Assembly: GCA_963693305.1 (NCBI GenBank) | Contig: OY855906.1 | Location: 30,793,491 to 30,857,490, forward strand | Origin: Meandrina meandrites | Taxonomy: Eukaryota; Cnidaria; Anthozoa; Scleractinia; Meandrinidae | DNA: 64,000 nucleotides | Direction: 5' to 3' | Part shown: in pieces, positions 1 to 10,387 of the stretch | Numbering within the stretch: the first letter of the stretch is position 1 | How the letters are laid out: each line of letters starts with the position of its first letter | Position numbers and translations under genes: made by a program | The notes under the pieces: model-generated | The model's input: only the letters and a program-made list of their open reading frames with translations | Databases searched by the model: none | What the model was told of the DNA's origin: nothing

Positions 1-984
1 CAATCTGGGCATACATGTAAAAAAAAAAGAACACAGAATCCCTTTCAGGCCCATGCTTAGTGGTCTCAAAATGTTTAGAAGTAGGTATCAGCAACAGGAA
101 AAGTAGACGGCTGTGATAAGTTATCTTGTTTGTCCTGAGGTGGTTGCTATGACCAGAGTAACTAGGGGCATGTAATCAACTAGCCGGCGGAACTCCGGCA
201 GTGGCCGGCTTGTTTTGAAAGCCCTCAGCATGCTTGAAATGTTAATTCTTCTTACACTTTAGTACACATATCTTTTAATTCACAAGTCAGAGAATTTGGT
301 GTTACATCAAGACAATGTTTCCTTAATCACTACCATATTATAGTGTGATGAAAAATCCATTAACAATTTGTGAAAAGCCATTAACCCATTTTTAATGGCA
401 ATGAAAATGAAGATTGTCATGTGACAACAGACAACATTTATTATACACAGGTCAGTATTTGCGGCACATATATAGCATTTCAGAGAAAGAGAGTGTGGGC
501 ATGGTTAACCAAGTAGTTTTATAAGAGAATCTTGGAAAGGGTATTAAATTTCACATAATTAAATTTCACCATTTTTGCAATATTAGCATGAGGTAGCATA
601 TTTTGAGTATCAAACTATTGCTTGTGTTGAGCTCAATTTAACATCAATTTGAAACAAGTTTAAGTCTGTACCTTACAGACAACAATTCACACCAGTTATG
701 GCTAAACAATTTCATTATAAACATCCTACAGTGAACTACATGAAAAGTAAGGCACAAGATTCAAAGTGACCAAATGATCGAATGTTTGAATCAACTGCAC
801 TCCATGATGATGACAAATCCAGAATAAGCGATAAGATGAAAATTTACTGTTCATTTGTCACAAGCATGGGCCAAAGAAAAAATCTGAGTCTACGATCAAA
901 CCCACAGCCTCCCAGATACTGGTTATTGAGAATACACTGTATCCCAGCTACCACATACATACAGAAGACACTTGAACTTCTTAC
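1..984. other. Non-coding, beyond the last recognised PI3K exon
   Basis: This stretch follows the fourth recognised p110 exon in the minus direction, so it should be the next intron. I found no open stretch resembling the following part of p110 (end of C2 or helical domain). The short ORFs here look like chance. An A-rich run lies near 20-30. Nothing else can be supported. Confidence 0.5.
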
Positions 985-1209
985 CGTATCGAATGATGGA
1001 TATACAACAGAATGGCTGTACCTCGGAAACTGAATGTTGAGTGAGACAGAGGTTGCAGTGTTGATGTTCGATACAACTGTACCAACTGGATTGAGTTGAT
1101 CTGCCATTGTTTCAGGCACTGGCCACATGAAGAGCTTCAATGGACCCTGCCGCAACTTACCCTGATAATCAAACAGGGTTGTGTTCACCCATGCTACAGG
1201 AATGGTTTC
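985..1209 (-). CDS. PIK3CB/PIK3CD-like: Class IA PI3-kinase p110 catalytic subunit, coding exon 4 (C2 domain)
   Basis: This exon is 225 nt (75 codons, phase 0 at both ends). It is bounded by a CTTTCTAG acceptor (1210-1217, minus) and a GTAAGAAG donor (977-984). The translation contains PVAWVNTTLFDYQGKLR and LNPVGTVVSN, which match the C2-domain strands of animal p110. The AWVN..FDYKxQL..G and LNPxGTV pattern fits the beta/delta type better than alpha. p110 phosphorylates PtdIns(4,5)P2 at the 3 position at the plasma membrane together with a p85 adaptor. The helical and kinase domains are not in this window, so catalytic residues cannot be checked. Identification is firm; assignment to beta or delta is only a guess. 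Confidence 0.9.
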
Positions 1210-2065
1210 CTAGAAAGATCAAAGAAACACGTTTTCATTTGGCATTTGACTCAAAAGAAACAAATCAACTGTCCACTGTGATCTTTATGAGGATCACAAA
1301 AATTATACAACTTAAGGAGGCTCACAACAGTTTTCCAGCACTTCCCAGCTTATACTTTGATGGGTCTGTACTACAAATCTTTATCAGTTGCTGCTAGTCA
1401 AAAATGACATCAGACAAACAAATTTCCAGTTACTGCTAAAAAAGTGATGTTCATTTTCACAATGTCACTGGTTACCATAGCAACATTTTAACCCGGGGTT
1501 TAATTTGACTAGTGACCAGTCTAGTGTTTCGGGCTATTTTGTTACTGTCGTGAGCGACACAGCCTATATGGCAGCTATTTTGAACAGATTTTTTTATTTT
1601 CAGAAGCGGCTAGTTGGTGGGGATATGCGAGGTATCAGCAAGATGTTTTCAGAGAAACATTCGTGTGTCATTCACATGTGGATCCGAATGACAGCCGAAA
1701 CTATTTTTGTGGGTGAAATTCGAGCTTATTTCAACACGGGTCGAACGCTAGAAGCGACTGAAGTGTCCCATGTACCTTGTCATATTATTATACACGGTAA
1801 CAGTAGCTAATAGTAAATAGATGTAAAATAGCTCCAAATTGCTTTCAAACACGCTGTAACGTTAGCCAACGACACCATGTTATGTTTCATCGACTTTATT
1901 TAGCAATTTCCCCTTTATTTATTGTTCAAATATTCCCCATTTAAAAACCCATACAAATTCTTATATAATGACCGTCATTGTAATATCTGCAAATATCATG
2001 CATGTTTGGTCTACCTGTGAGTAACCAATCCTTTACCCATGATGCAAAACATTGGTAATTTTTAC
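1210..2065. other. PI3K intron 3
   Basis: Intron between coding exons 3 and 4 of the p110 gene. It holds the TTAA-type repeat listed at 1312-1490 and otherwise nothing I can support. An ORF around 1505-1810 has no recognisable domain and is probably chance. Confidence 0.6.
1312..1490 (+). repeat. Dispersed repeat beginning TTAAGGAGGCTC
   Basis: The segment starts with TTAAGGAGGCTCACAA. It aligns by eye, in reverse orientation, with 62990-63166, sharing ATCTTTATCAGTTGCTGCTA and a CACTGGTTAC.ATAGCAAC block. Two copies about 61 kb apart with the same TTAA-led terminus indicate a non-autonomous TTAA-targeting (piggyBac-like) repeat. The outer right edge of this copy is unclear. Confidence 0.55.
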
Positions 2066-2272
2066 CTCTCTAACCCTTCTTCTTGTTCTCTTTGTGGCAC
2101 CATAAACACCATAAATAACAAGGCAAAGGCGAGCCATACGAGGAATGTCGGCCATTTTTAAATCAAAGAACAAGTACTCGTTCCAGGATGGATTGGCTCC
2201 ACCCTCTGGTTTTGTGCTTGCAATGTCGCACAGTGCCTCTCCACCATGGTAAATACCTGCTCGCACACAAAC
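2066..2272 (-). CDS. PIK3CB/PIK3CD-like: Class IA PI3-kinase p110 catalytic subunit, coding exon 3 (C2 domain)
   Basis: This exon is 207 nt (69 codons, phase 0). The acceptor is TTTAG at 2273-2277 and the donor GTAAAA ends at 2065, both on the minus strand. The translation begins VCVRAGIYHGGEALCD and continues NPSWNEYLFFDL and PRMARLCLVIYGVYG. These are the hallmark C2 strands of p110 (xVRxGxYHGxExLC, WNExLxFDI, LPRxARLCxxIY). The exon joins in frame to the exon at 4738-4974 upstream and 985-1209 downstream. Confidence 0.92.
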
Positions 2273-2995
2273 CTAAACACATGAACAGGCAATATATATA
2301 ATTATCAGCAATGATGTGAGATCACAGCATATCCTATTTTAATATGTATTCTAATTTAACTGCTCCACTTTTGTTTTTCTTAATGTCACTGCAGTTATGT
2401 TGTGAAACACACACCTGATGAGGTCATGCACGCTTTTACCACCCCACAAAAATAATAGTGTAAAAATATAGTGGTGTAAAAACCATGTGCTCGATCAAAA
2501 ACATCTTACTGCGTTAAGGAGCATTACTGTTTTCAAGAGGACACAAATGCAAGTTTCTTTTATTTCACTCCGGATCCTCTCCCTATTAGATTTTCCGTTT
2601 ATTTATTGTAATCTCTGCGGGACATTGGGATTTTTAGTACAGCAGCATTTGTCAATTTTTCCTGCAGTATTGCAGTATTCTCCAGACACGTGGAATACAT
2701 ATTCTTAGTCTTTTGGTCAATTATGATAATCTGAGTAAAAAATTATTAATATCCTTCATATATTTTTTTATCATTTATGGCATCTGGTCATAACAGAAAC
2801 AAACTGAAACAGTCTTATTCTGCAACACAATTTAAGATGTACATGTAACATGTTTAAAATCACTAATAGTACTGTGAATGGTATTAGTTAGTCTACAATT
2901 TCATTGTTTAATCAACCATTGTTTCACCCCCAATGTCCTCTTCAAGCAATTACCTTTTAATGATGCACTACCTGATGTGACTGTGACTGTGTTTC

Positions 2996-4717
2996 TTAAG
3001 CCCACCCCACACACTACCCGATTTCTTGTCGGCCGTCAAAAAATCTTCATTTGTCAGTTAGTGTGCGGTGAATGCATACAAGTCTACGACTTCTATGCCT
3101 TGTCGAGCAATATCTGTCAGTGCTTAAGATCTCAAAATGTCTTGTCGGGCCTTGTCCACTAGTGTGCAGTGGACCAAGATATTTTGTCTGGACTTGGTTG
3201 CATTGTAATAGGCCATTTGCATTATGACGTCAAACGCGCAAAGATTCCGGGTAGTTGTAGTAAAGTTCACGCCATAGGCATACGGGCAATTTTTTACCAG
3301 GGGGGCGGTGAACCATTTACCCAAAAAATTCTCGCAAGTTGCCCAAATTTTTACGAAAAAGTCCAAAAGAAACGAGGGTCTTATACGATGCTCTAACATA
3401 GGCCTACTTACGAAGTGAAAATATTCTTACAAATGAATCTATCATATGAGCTCATAAAACACGTTAAAAGAAATAGCTGTCTCGGCCATTTCGACGGCCA
3501 AAGATATCAATGATACGATCCATGTCATTGTTGACTACAGAGTTGGCATATGCCCTTTCAATGTTAATAAGTGCGATGAACATTACTGACACGTTGTTGC
3601 CCCATGGTGCTGCGCAGGTAAGTTCTCAATCTGCACAACGCACTGAATGATCGTTCGGCTGAACACGATGTAGCAGGTATCACTGCAAGGATATGTACTA
3701 CATTAATAACCAGAAACTCATCACGTGCTGGGCAACCACTGTCTCGTGTGAATTTAACTGGCTTTACCACGCCGATTTCAGGTTAAAATAGAAAATATCT
3801 ATCTCTTCAAAAAACAAAAACATGGAAACTTCCTTTAAAACTGGCTTTGCCCAAATTTCTTTTGCTGCCCAAAAAATCTGAGTTGCCCAAAATTTGGGGG
3901 GGGGGGGGGGGGGGGGCTGCAGCCCTCCCAGCGCCCCCGGCCCGTACGCCTATGGTTCACGCCACATAACAGCAAACAAGTTTTGCCGATTGTGAGTTTT
4001 TTTTTTGCTTAGGACTCACCGAACTGGTTTAAAGAGGTCTAAAAATGCAAATAAATATAGGCTTTTACAGGAAAGCCACCTAAGTCTATGTTTTACTGCA
4101 GGATGAAACATTGCAGGCTGTTATCGTGGCAGAGGTTCCTAGCTACCTTGATATTTCGCGCAATTTTTCTTACTTTCAACGGATGCGCACGCTGGTTAAA
4201 TTTCTCCACCAAATGACGAATTCAGTTGCACGAGCAAAGCCTTTTCAAGGTAATAAAAAGTATGAAAATTGTGTACAATTTTACAATTTGACGCGAGTAA
4301 CAAAAAGGAATGTTGCCCTACAATGAATCAATGTCAAAATGTAATCATATCTTGCCCATTTATGCGCTCGTTTAAACGTTATTTCCATATTTCGAATTGA
4401 TAATTTCGTCATTCGTTTTTCAGTGATTTACCATTTTCGTTGTTTTTTTTGGCGTGAACTTTACTACAACTACCAGAAGTCTTTGCGCATTTGACGTAAT
4501 AATGCAAACAGCCTATTGATGAGAAAGCGTTGTTGTAGTCACATAAGCAAGCACCATTTTCAAGAAGGCGGTTGTTGAACAGGAGTAAGACAAAAAATCA
4601 GCAACGAGTGTGCGGCAAGCTGATGGCCCAACAAATTTTGGCCTGATTTGACTCCGATAAAAAACCCCCCTGCAGTCCCACGATGAAAAAATCGGCTAGT
4701 GTGCAGCAGGCTTTAAA
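2996..4717. repeat. Non-autonomous DNA element with imperfect terminal inverted repeats, carrying a nested hAT copy
   Basis: The left side near 2996-3040 reads TTAAGCCC...CACACACTACCCGATTT. The reverse complement of 4670-4717 reads TTTAAAGCCTGCTGCACACTAGCCGATTT. A further inverted match joins 3200-3275 (ATTATGACGTCAAACGCGCAAAGATTCCGGG) to 4450-4520. These arms describe an older foldback element into which the hAT copy inserted, since the hAT target duplication lies in the arm sequence. Outer edges are approximate. Confidence 0.55.
3273..3954 (-). mobile_element. hAT-family DNA transposon remnant with 8-bp target duplication
   Basis: The 682-bp element has terminal inverted repeats: CATAGGCATACGGGC on the left, matched by GCCCGTACGCCTATG on the right. 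It is flanked by the direct repeat GTTCACGC at 3265-3272 and 3955-3962, the 8-bp duplication expected of hAT. Inside, on the minus strand near 3600-3720, the translation VIPATSCSAERSFSALCRL matches the hAT C-terminal dimerisation signature (SxAERxFS). The rest of the transposase is missing, so the copy is non-autonomous. A long G run at about 3896-3916 precedes the right end. Confidence 0.88.
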
Positions 4718-4737
4718 ATGATACAAAAACTGCATAC

Positions 4738-4974
4738 CTTTATCAAGTCACCTGCATTGACATTAGCTGCAGAATCAACCTTGATCTGCAAATGGGTCTC
4801 AATATCCCACAGTGACAATCTTGCTGACTGTGGCTTTGGGGGAAGCCACGGCACTGTCCCTCCTTGAACTCTGGTACCTCTTCCACTGACATCAAGTATT
4901 TCCACTTGAAGTGAGCAACGAGGTACAAGTGATAGCATCGGGCTTACATCTCTCAATATACAGGCACGAATGTA
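4738..4974 (-). CDS. PIK3CB/PIK3CD-like: Class IA PI3-kinase p110 catalytic subunit, coding exon 2 (end of Ras-binding domain to start of C2)
   Basis: This exon is 237 nt (79 codons, phase 0). The acceptor is CTGCAG at 4975-4980 and the donor GTATGC at 4732-4737, minus strand. It begins YIRACILRDVSPMLSLVP, which continues directly from QYT of exon 1 as in p110 (LxQYxYIRxC). After a proline-containing linker it reaches LSLWDIETHLQIKV, the start of the C2 domain (xLWDIxxxLxIKV). It splices in phase to VCVRAGIYHGG of exon 3. Confidence 0.9.
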
Positions 4975-5888
4975 CTGCAGAAATGAAACAGGAAACAAAA
5001 TGTGTATTACTGACAGTCAACTTCTTTGTTGCAACCAGCTTAGAAGCCTACAGCTCCTTGTAAACAAGATTTGTATTGACAATACCCAGTCACAACCCAG
5101 ATATCTGAAACTTTAATAATCCTTCAAAAGAGAGCTATGTGCACTATAACTTTTTCAAAATAAGAATATTGATTTTTGAGGAACTATAGGTTCTTAAAGT
5201 ACCTACGAAGTAAAAATTAATTGCAGCTTATTTGAAAGGCTTTTCGAAATACAGATAAATGGTGTTTTCCCTTTAGAAAGATATTCTTTTGTTTGAAAGA
5301 TATTCAAGTTTTTGCAAAATGAAGAAAGTGATTAAAGGTAGATTACAAAATCAAGGATTCCTCTGAAAATATAAAAGTGATATTTTTGAAACTTCGCATC
5401 AATAGTGGCCTTCCTCGCAGATGCAAGATGGCTTGTATTATGATGTAACCGTGGCAACAATCTTGGTTCCGGTCTCTTTTCTATTTTCTATAGCTACATT
5501 CTTTCATACTTACCGGTACATGTATCTAGTGCCACCCCTATGGAAATTCCACATTTCCTTAAAGCTGTTGGCCTTGAGTCCCCCCTCCCCACCCCCAGGA
5601 ATTTCCAATCGCTTCTGTCAGGGGAGTATGGACATTTACACTTCCTGGTCTGCCTTGTACTGCAGTGCTCCGAGTTAGGGAAGGATATCCTTATAGCTCC
5701 ATGCATAATTATGGATACAATATCTCCATACTATCCTTCCGATGCAAATGGCAGCCGTGAATATAATGAGACCCACAGAATTGCAAGTATGTAGAATCAA
5801 GTATGGTGTTAAAAAAGGGATTTTGCATGGTATGTCTTGCTAATAATTCCCTTTCTTCCATCCAATTAAATTAAAATAACCTGTATAC

Positions 5889-5932
5889 CTTGTACTGCAA
5901 TAACAGATAATTTCCCAACAAAAAGGAAAAGA
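5889..5932 (-). pseudogene. Decayed duplicate of the 3' edge of PI3K coding exon 1
   Basis: On the minus strand this translates as FLLGNYLLLQYK followed by a GTATAC donor-like site. The true exon 1 end reads YLLGSYSLLQYT followed by GTAAGT (9138). Flanking intron sequence is also alike (the plus strand reads CTTCTTCCATCCAA near 5853 and CTTCCTCCCATCCAA near 9105), so exon edge and intron start were copied together. No acceptor or full-length coding part is present. It is probably a dead exon fragment; a functional alternative exon is possible but less likely. Confidence 0.6.
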
Positions 5933-5960
5933 TTTTAATATACCGGTACCTGTAGCACCA

Positions 5961-6143
5961 GGGGCGGATCCAGGATTTTTCTTAAGAGGGGATACACATC
6001 CAGGATTTTTCTTAGGGAGGCCCAGGGTGCACAGTTTTTTTTTTTGCAGAATACTGGTTGTATTAGAAAGCCGCCCAGTCATCTCAGCAGGTGGGGGGAA
6101 GGGGGTGCACACCCCCTGCACCCTTCCCCTAGATCCGCCCCTG
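5961..6143. mobile_element. Small non-autonomous element with GGGGCGGATCC ends
   Basis: The left end reads GGGGCGGATCCAGG and the right end reads CTAGATCCGCCCCTG, so the 183-bp segment has inverted termini. It is flanked by AGCACCA at 5954-5960 and 6144-6150, a likely target duplication of 7-8 bp. These termini resemble hAT-derived MITEs common in animal genomes. No coding capacity. Confidence 0.6.
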
Positions 6144-6245
6144 AGCACCATACCTAAACCGCCTGGGATCTGCATGGGATTACCGTTAAGTATTTTTAAC
6201 CGCGCGGCCATGGGCTGAGCGTGGTTCTTGCTCTGCACACGATTT

Positions 6246-7236
6246 TTTTGTTGTTGTTGGTGACCAGACCCAAACCTCCACTAAGCCAATTCATGACTGG
6301 GACTTTGAAATTACGCAACCTGTGATGTTTATTCGCCAAAAGCTGTTGAAACATTAATGTAGGGAAAATGTTACAGATATTGTTTTCTTTATTATGTATA
6401 AAGTATATTTTCTTTTGGTTTTATCGAAGCGTTAGATTTGAAGTGAATATTGAATGCACTAAAAAAAGGTATTATGTCAGCCATGGAATGCTCTGATGTT
6501 GCAGCTCTCACTTTTGCTTAACATGACAAATAAGATTGTGCTCTTTTCACACGTTTATTTCGTCAGAAGCGATGGTCTTTAATTTATTTGCAATTTTGTG
6601 AGTATTTTTTTGAGGGTCTAGGCAATAAAGGTGGATTCTTTGGCTGTTTCTTCAAAGCTAATTCAGGGATTTGAAGGAAAATAAAATATTTCCCAAGGTA
6701 AACAACTGAGTGTGCCCGAACATGCAGGGGTTACGTCATTAGTACGGAAAAACCCACCAAGCTTAAGATAGCCGCGGGCATAACATAAACCTCGGATTGT
6801 GTGACTCGTGTGACTATATTGTTAGTCCTTTACTCATAGTGCAAACAAATTAAGTTTAACCGTGATTTTGAGAAAGAAAGCTGTCAATTAGCAAAAAAAT
6901 TCCGCGCAGGTTTTAAGTTGCTGGCAACTTCTTGATTATTCATTTTTTTGTCGGTGACCAGACGCAAGCCTCCACTTGGCCAAATCATGACTGGGACTTT
7001 GAATCATGCAACCTGCGATGTTTATTCCCCAAAAGCTGTTGAAACATTAATGTACGGAAAATGTTACGGATGTTGTTTCCTTTGTTGTGTATAAAATATC
7101 TTTTCTTTTTGTTTCATCCAAACCTTGGATTTAAAGCGAATATTGAATACAGTAAATAAAGGTATTACGTCAGCCATGGAATGCGCTGACATTGCAGCTT
7201 TCACTTTTAAAACGTAACAAATAAGATCATGCTTAC
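6246..7236 (+). repeat. Direct duplication of a segment of about 290 bp
   Basis: 6246-6541 and 6950-7236 are diverged copies of one sequence in the same orientation. Shared blocks include CATGACTGGGACTTTGAA, CAAAAGCTGTTGAAACATTA and GTCAGCCATGGAATGC. The copies lie about 700 bp apart. Their origin is unknown; they may be two insertions of one repeat family or a local tandem duplication. Confidence 0.7.
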
Positions 7237-7469
7237 CATTCTCATTCCCAGAGGCCCGCGATGCTTCTGGTCTGCGCCAGGAATCGAGACCTCTGGCCGC
7301 TCCCAATTTCTGCGCAGAGTACTCGTTCTGTGTTTTTCAGCCAATCAGATTTGTTAGATTTGACAATGAGTCAGTGAATTGCAGACTTCCGGTTTTGGAA
7401 ACAGCCAGAGGTCTCAATTCATGCAGACCAGAAGGACCGCGGCCTCTGGGAACGAGAATGCGTGCTTAC

Positions 7470-8999
7470 TTAAGGTGGCTCATAACAGTTTAGTCAGAAT
7501 TGGACATGCCCATTTTAGGTGTTCTATTCCTGCTATACCAATAATTTTTTGGAAAAATCTTTTAGTACAAACGTTTACAAGTTTTACCAGTGAACAAATT
7601 GACGTCACTGTGACGTCAAAAATTGTTGCTATGGCAACGTCATATGAGGTCAAAGATACCCTATTTTGGACCTTTTGAAGCTAATAACTCAAAAACTACT
7701 CGGTGAAAGTTCTTGTTTTTGATATATTTTTATCCAAATTTTTAACAAATTCTGTAGGTAGGATTCGAAGCTACCAGTACGTCATTTTTTCACTAATTTA
7801 CTGGGGGCGGTAAGGTGGCTCTGAACCCTACCTACAGGATTATTTTTAACATTGTTAGATTGTTTGTTTTGCCCAGCAGGCAAACATATATGTAAAACAA
7901 AAACTTCCACTGTCTAGTTTTTAAGTTATTAGCCTCAAACGGTAAATAAACGGCACGCGATGCATGCAGAAGCGATGACGTTTCACAAGGGGTCTTTGAT
8001 AATTTTCAGGACATTTGTCAAAACATTAGGGTAAATAAAAGTAACTGACAACTTCTGTGCTGAATGATTGTTCAACAAAAATTGCGTTATCTTGGCGTGA
8101 CATACGATATACGATGAAAGGTCAAACGCTGTCTAAAATTGTTTACACCTTTTGTTTTAACGAATGGAGAGATTTCTGTTTACTAAATCTTATAGAACGC
8201 ATCAAATATAATTTGTTTCTTTCGTTTATGCTTTATATTAGTCCTTTCTAACGGCCCAGGAGTAGTTTGCTTTGAGTTCTATGCGACGATTTCTGGTTGA
8301 GTTGACTTGATTTCTTTTCCCAGTATTCGGTTCTACAGATCGGTTAATCACAACAGGCAACAGACAACAACAGATCCTGTCCACTCGCACGGCGAGATTA
8401 ATCGATCACGTCATCGTCATCGCTTAAAAAAAGGTTTACAATGGCTCACCTTTTCAGCAGATGTTTCAAAACTGCTAATAATCGGTTGCTTCGTCTGCAG
8501 TCACGACAGACATCACTTCTTAACTTTATGCCAAATTTATTCGATAACTGATAAAGTGCAACACTCACTCCAGACTCGAAATCTCAATTTAACAGCTACA
8601 AATGAAATAAGGTTTGCCGATCGGTGATGATACAAGCTGCAAAAAAATATCTTCCTTTGCCAAAAAACAAGATGGCGGATCTCAAAAAGAATACAAACAA
8701 TGCACCTAGTTCCCATTACTCTTCGGTTCAATTCAGGGAGTAATTATCACACCAAAAATTCCATAAATTCCATCGCTTTTTCGCTTTACAGCATTAACCG
8801 ATGACAATGACGTCATCGCTTAAAAATAAGGTATCTTTGACCTCATATGACGTTGCCATGGCAACAACATTGCAATGACAATTTGTTCATTGGTAAAACC
8901 TTTTCAAAGTTGTACTAAAAGTTCAACCTCAATGTTATTGGTGTAGCTGCAATAGAATACCAAAGACAGGAATATCTAAACCCCTTCGAGCCACCTTAA
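7470..8999. mobile_element. TTAA-flanked foldback DNA element
   Basis: The left end is TTAAGGTGGCTC (7470) and the right end GAGCCACCTTAA (ending 8999). The inner arms match for about 190 bp in inverted orientation, for example GACGTCAAA.ATTGTTGC near 7612 against the reverse complement of 8830-8880, including the block TTTGACCTCATATGACGTTG. TTAA on both sides fits piggyBac-like targeting. Internal ORFs are short and unrecognised, so this looks non-autonomous (about 1.5 kb). Confidence 0.7.
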
Positions 9000-9137
9000 T
9001 CACTTCACCAGAGGTGATACCTAATATGCATAATTAAGTGCGGGCTGAGCATAATTAATTACAGAGTTATACGAAAATTCTACCAGATATTCTACTGAAA
9101 GATCCCTTCCTCCCATCCAAACAAGCCAGCTACTTAC

Positions 9138-9914
9138 CGTGTACTGCAGTAACGAATAACTCCCCAACAAATAGCTCTCTTGTCCAACAATCTTCAACAC
9201 ATAATCTTCTGTCGAGTTATCCGGCACCAAATCTCTCATGATTTCACTTCGCGCCTTTAACACCAGCACCAGGAGCTCTTCTGGAAATGCATCTGCGGGC
9301 ACATCTCGTAATGAAACTCGATTGTTCTCGATGACCACATTGACTGAGAAATGCCTGTTTTTCATTACATTATTATTGATATGCGAAGGAGGGTCAGTGC
9401 TTTCCACCTCGGGAGGGTATGCGTACATCGCTCGTCCCATCCAATCCAACTGACGTCGCTCGCTGGCTATTTTCTCCGCAAACTGACGATACTTTCGACG
9501 GAAATCGTCCACTTCGGTGTTTTGCATTTGATCGAATTCATGCAAGCTCTTCCCGATGAGGTAGCCAATGTGAGAATTAAAGAGCTTCTCTTCGTTGTCG
9601 CCTTTTCTGCGGATCAGTTTCAACAAGGGTCTAAACGGACGGACGTCGATCAACTGGCGCGATTCGTCCAACAGTTCCTCGTGTTTCCCTTTCTGATTTA
9701 CGCACACAAACACGTAGTTTTCTGCGTCTTTGAGCAAATTGAACAACGGATAATTGCTAGCTTCTTTCCATAATCGATTCTTGATCTCTGCCAGAGGTGC
9801 TTCGATGCGAACTTGCAGTTGAATCACGACTCCAGTTGGTAAAAAGCAATCGACGTTTACCAACGATGCAGGCTTGTAATCGTCCCAAAAGTTTCGTCGT
9901 GCTCCTGGAGGCAT
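9138..9914 (-). CDS. PIK3CB/PIK3CD-like: Class IA PI3-kinase p110 catalytic subunit, coding exon 1 (adaptor-binding and start of Ras-binding domain)
   Basis: The exon encodes 259 codons from ATG at 9914 (MPPGARRNFWDDYK) to a consensus donor GTAAGT at 9132-9137. An in-frame TTG lies five codons upstream, but the ATG is the natural start. Residues 1 to about 110 form the adaptor-binding domain (VDCFLPTGVVIQLQV, NYPLFNLLKDAENYVFVCVNQ, ESRQLIDVRPFRPLLKLI). GKSLHEFDQMQNTEVDDFRRK follows, then the start of the Ras-binding domain ending LLGSYSLLQYT. LPTGVxIQLxV and VRPFxPxLKL are closest to p110 beta/delta. The adaptor-binding domain holds p85, which stabilises and inhibits p110. The gene runs leftwards through the three exons listed above. 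The upstream ORF frame is open through a possible acceptor (TTCTACAG near 9957), so a 5' UTR exon may lie further right. Confidence 0.93.
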
Positions 9915-10387
9915 GTTTGATCTTGGCAAGAGGTGACTTCAAAGCTGCTCTTGCTGTAGAATAAAGCCAGCCATGTCCAATAGAAACCAAAAGACTGAAA
10001 AGATCGTTGCTAGCAACACGGAAATAGAATTAAGTCTTGGCTGAGTTGGCTCATTAACATAGCGAAAGTGATTCAATTAATGACCTGTAAAGTTAGTAAA
10101 CTTGAGCCGAAACGTGAACGCTTTCACCTTTCGGGTCGATTGCTGAAACGCACTAAAACATACAGCCGCCATCTTTTCATACATTAGTTTCATACGTTTC
10201 ATCATACATCTTTTCATACATTAGTTTCATACTGCGAGCGCAATCTGGGGAGAGTACCCCCCGGTTCCCCCCGGGGAGTGTGTCGGGGCTAGGCGCAAGG
10301 ACTTGCCAAACGCTCATTTCAACGAGAATAGCCGATGTTTTCTATTTTTATTATAGTCATAGTCATAACTATGGGTGCTAGATTCAA
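9915..10387. other. 5' flank of the PI3K gene
   Basis: Presumed 5' UTR or promoter region of the minus-strand p110 gene. A short imperfect direct repeat, CATCTTTTCATACATTAGTTTCATAC-like, occurs at about 10171-10196 and 10205-10231. No TATA box or clear CpG-rich promoter could be assigned. Confidence 0.4.

Larger units (their letters stand above)
2273..4737. other. PI3K intron 2 with nested transposons
   Basis: Intron between coding exons 2 and 3. Much of it is repeat-derived: an outer inverted-repeat element (2996-4717) with a hAT remnant nested inside it (3273-3954). No coding exon is visible. Confidence 0.6.
4975..9137. other. PI3K intron 1
   Basis: A 4.2-kb intron between coding exons 1 and 2. 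It contains a decayed duplicate of the exon 1 splice edge, a small GGGGCGGATCC-type element, a tandem duplicated segment and a TTAA-flanked foldback element, each listed separately. No other coding exon was recognised. Confidence 0.6.
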
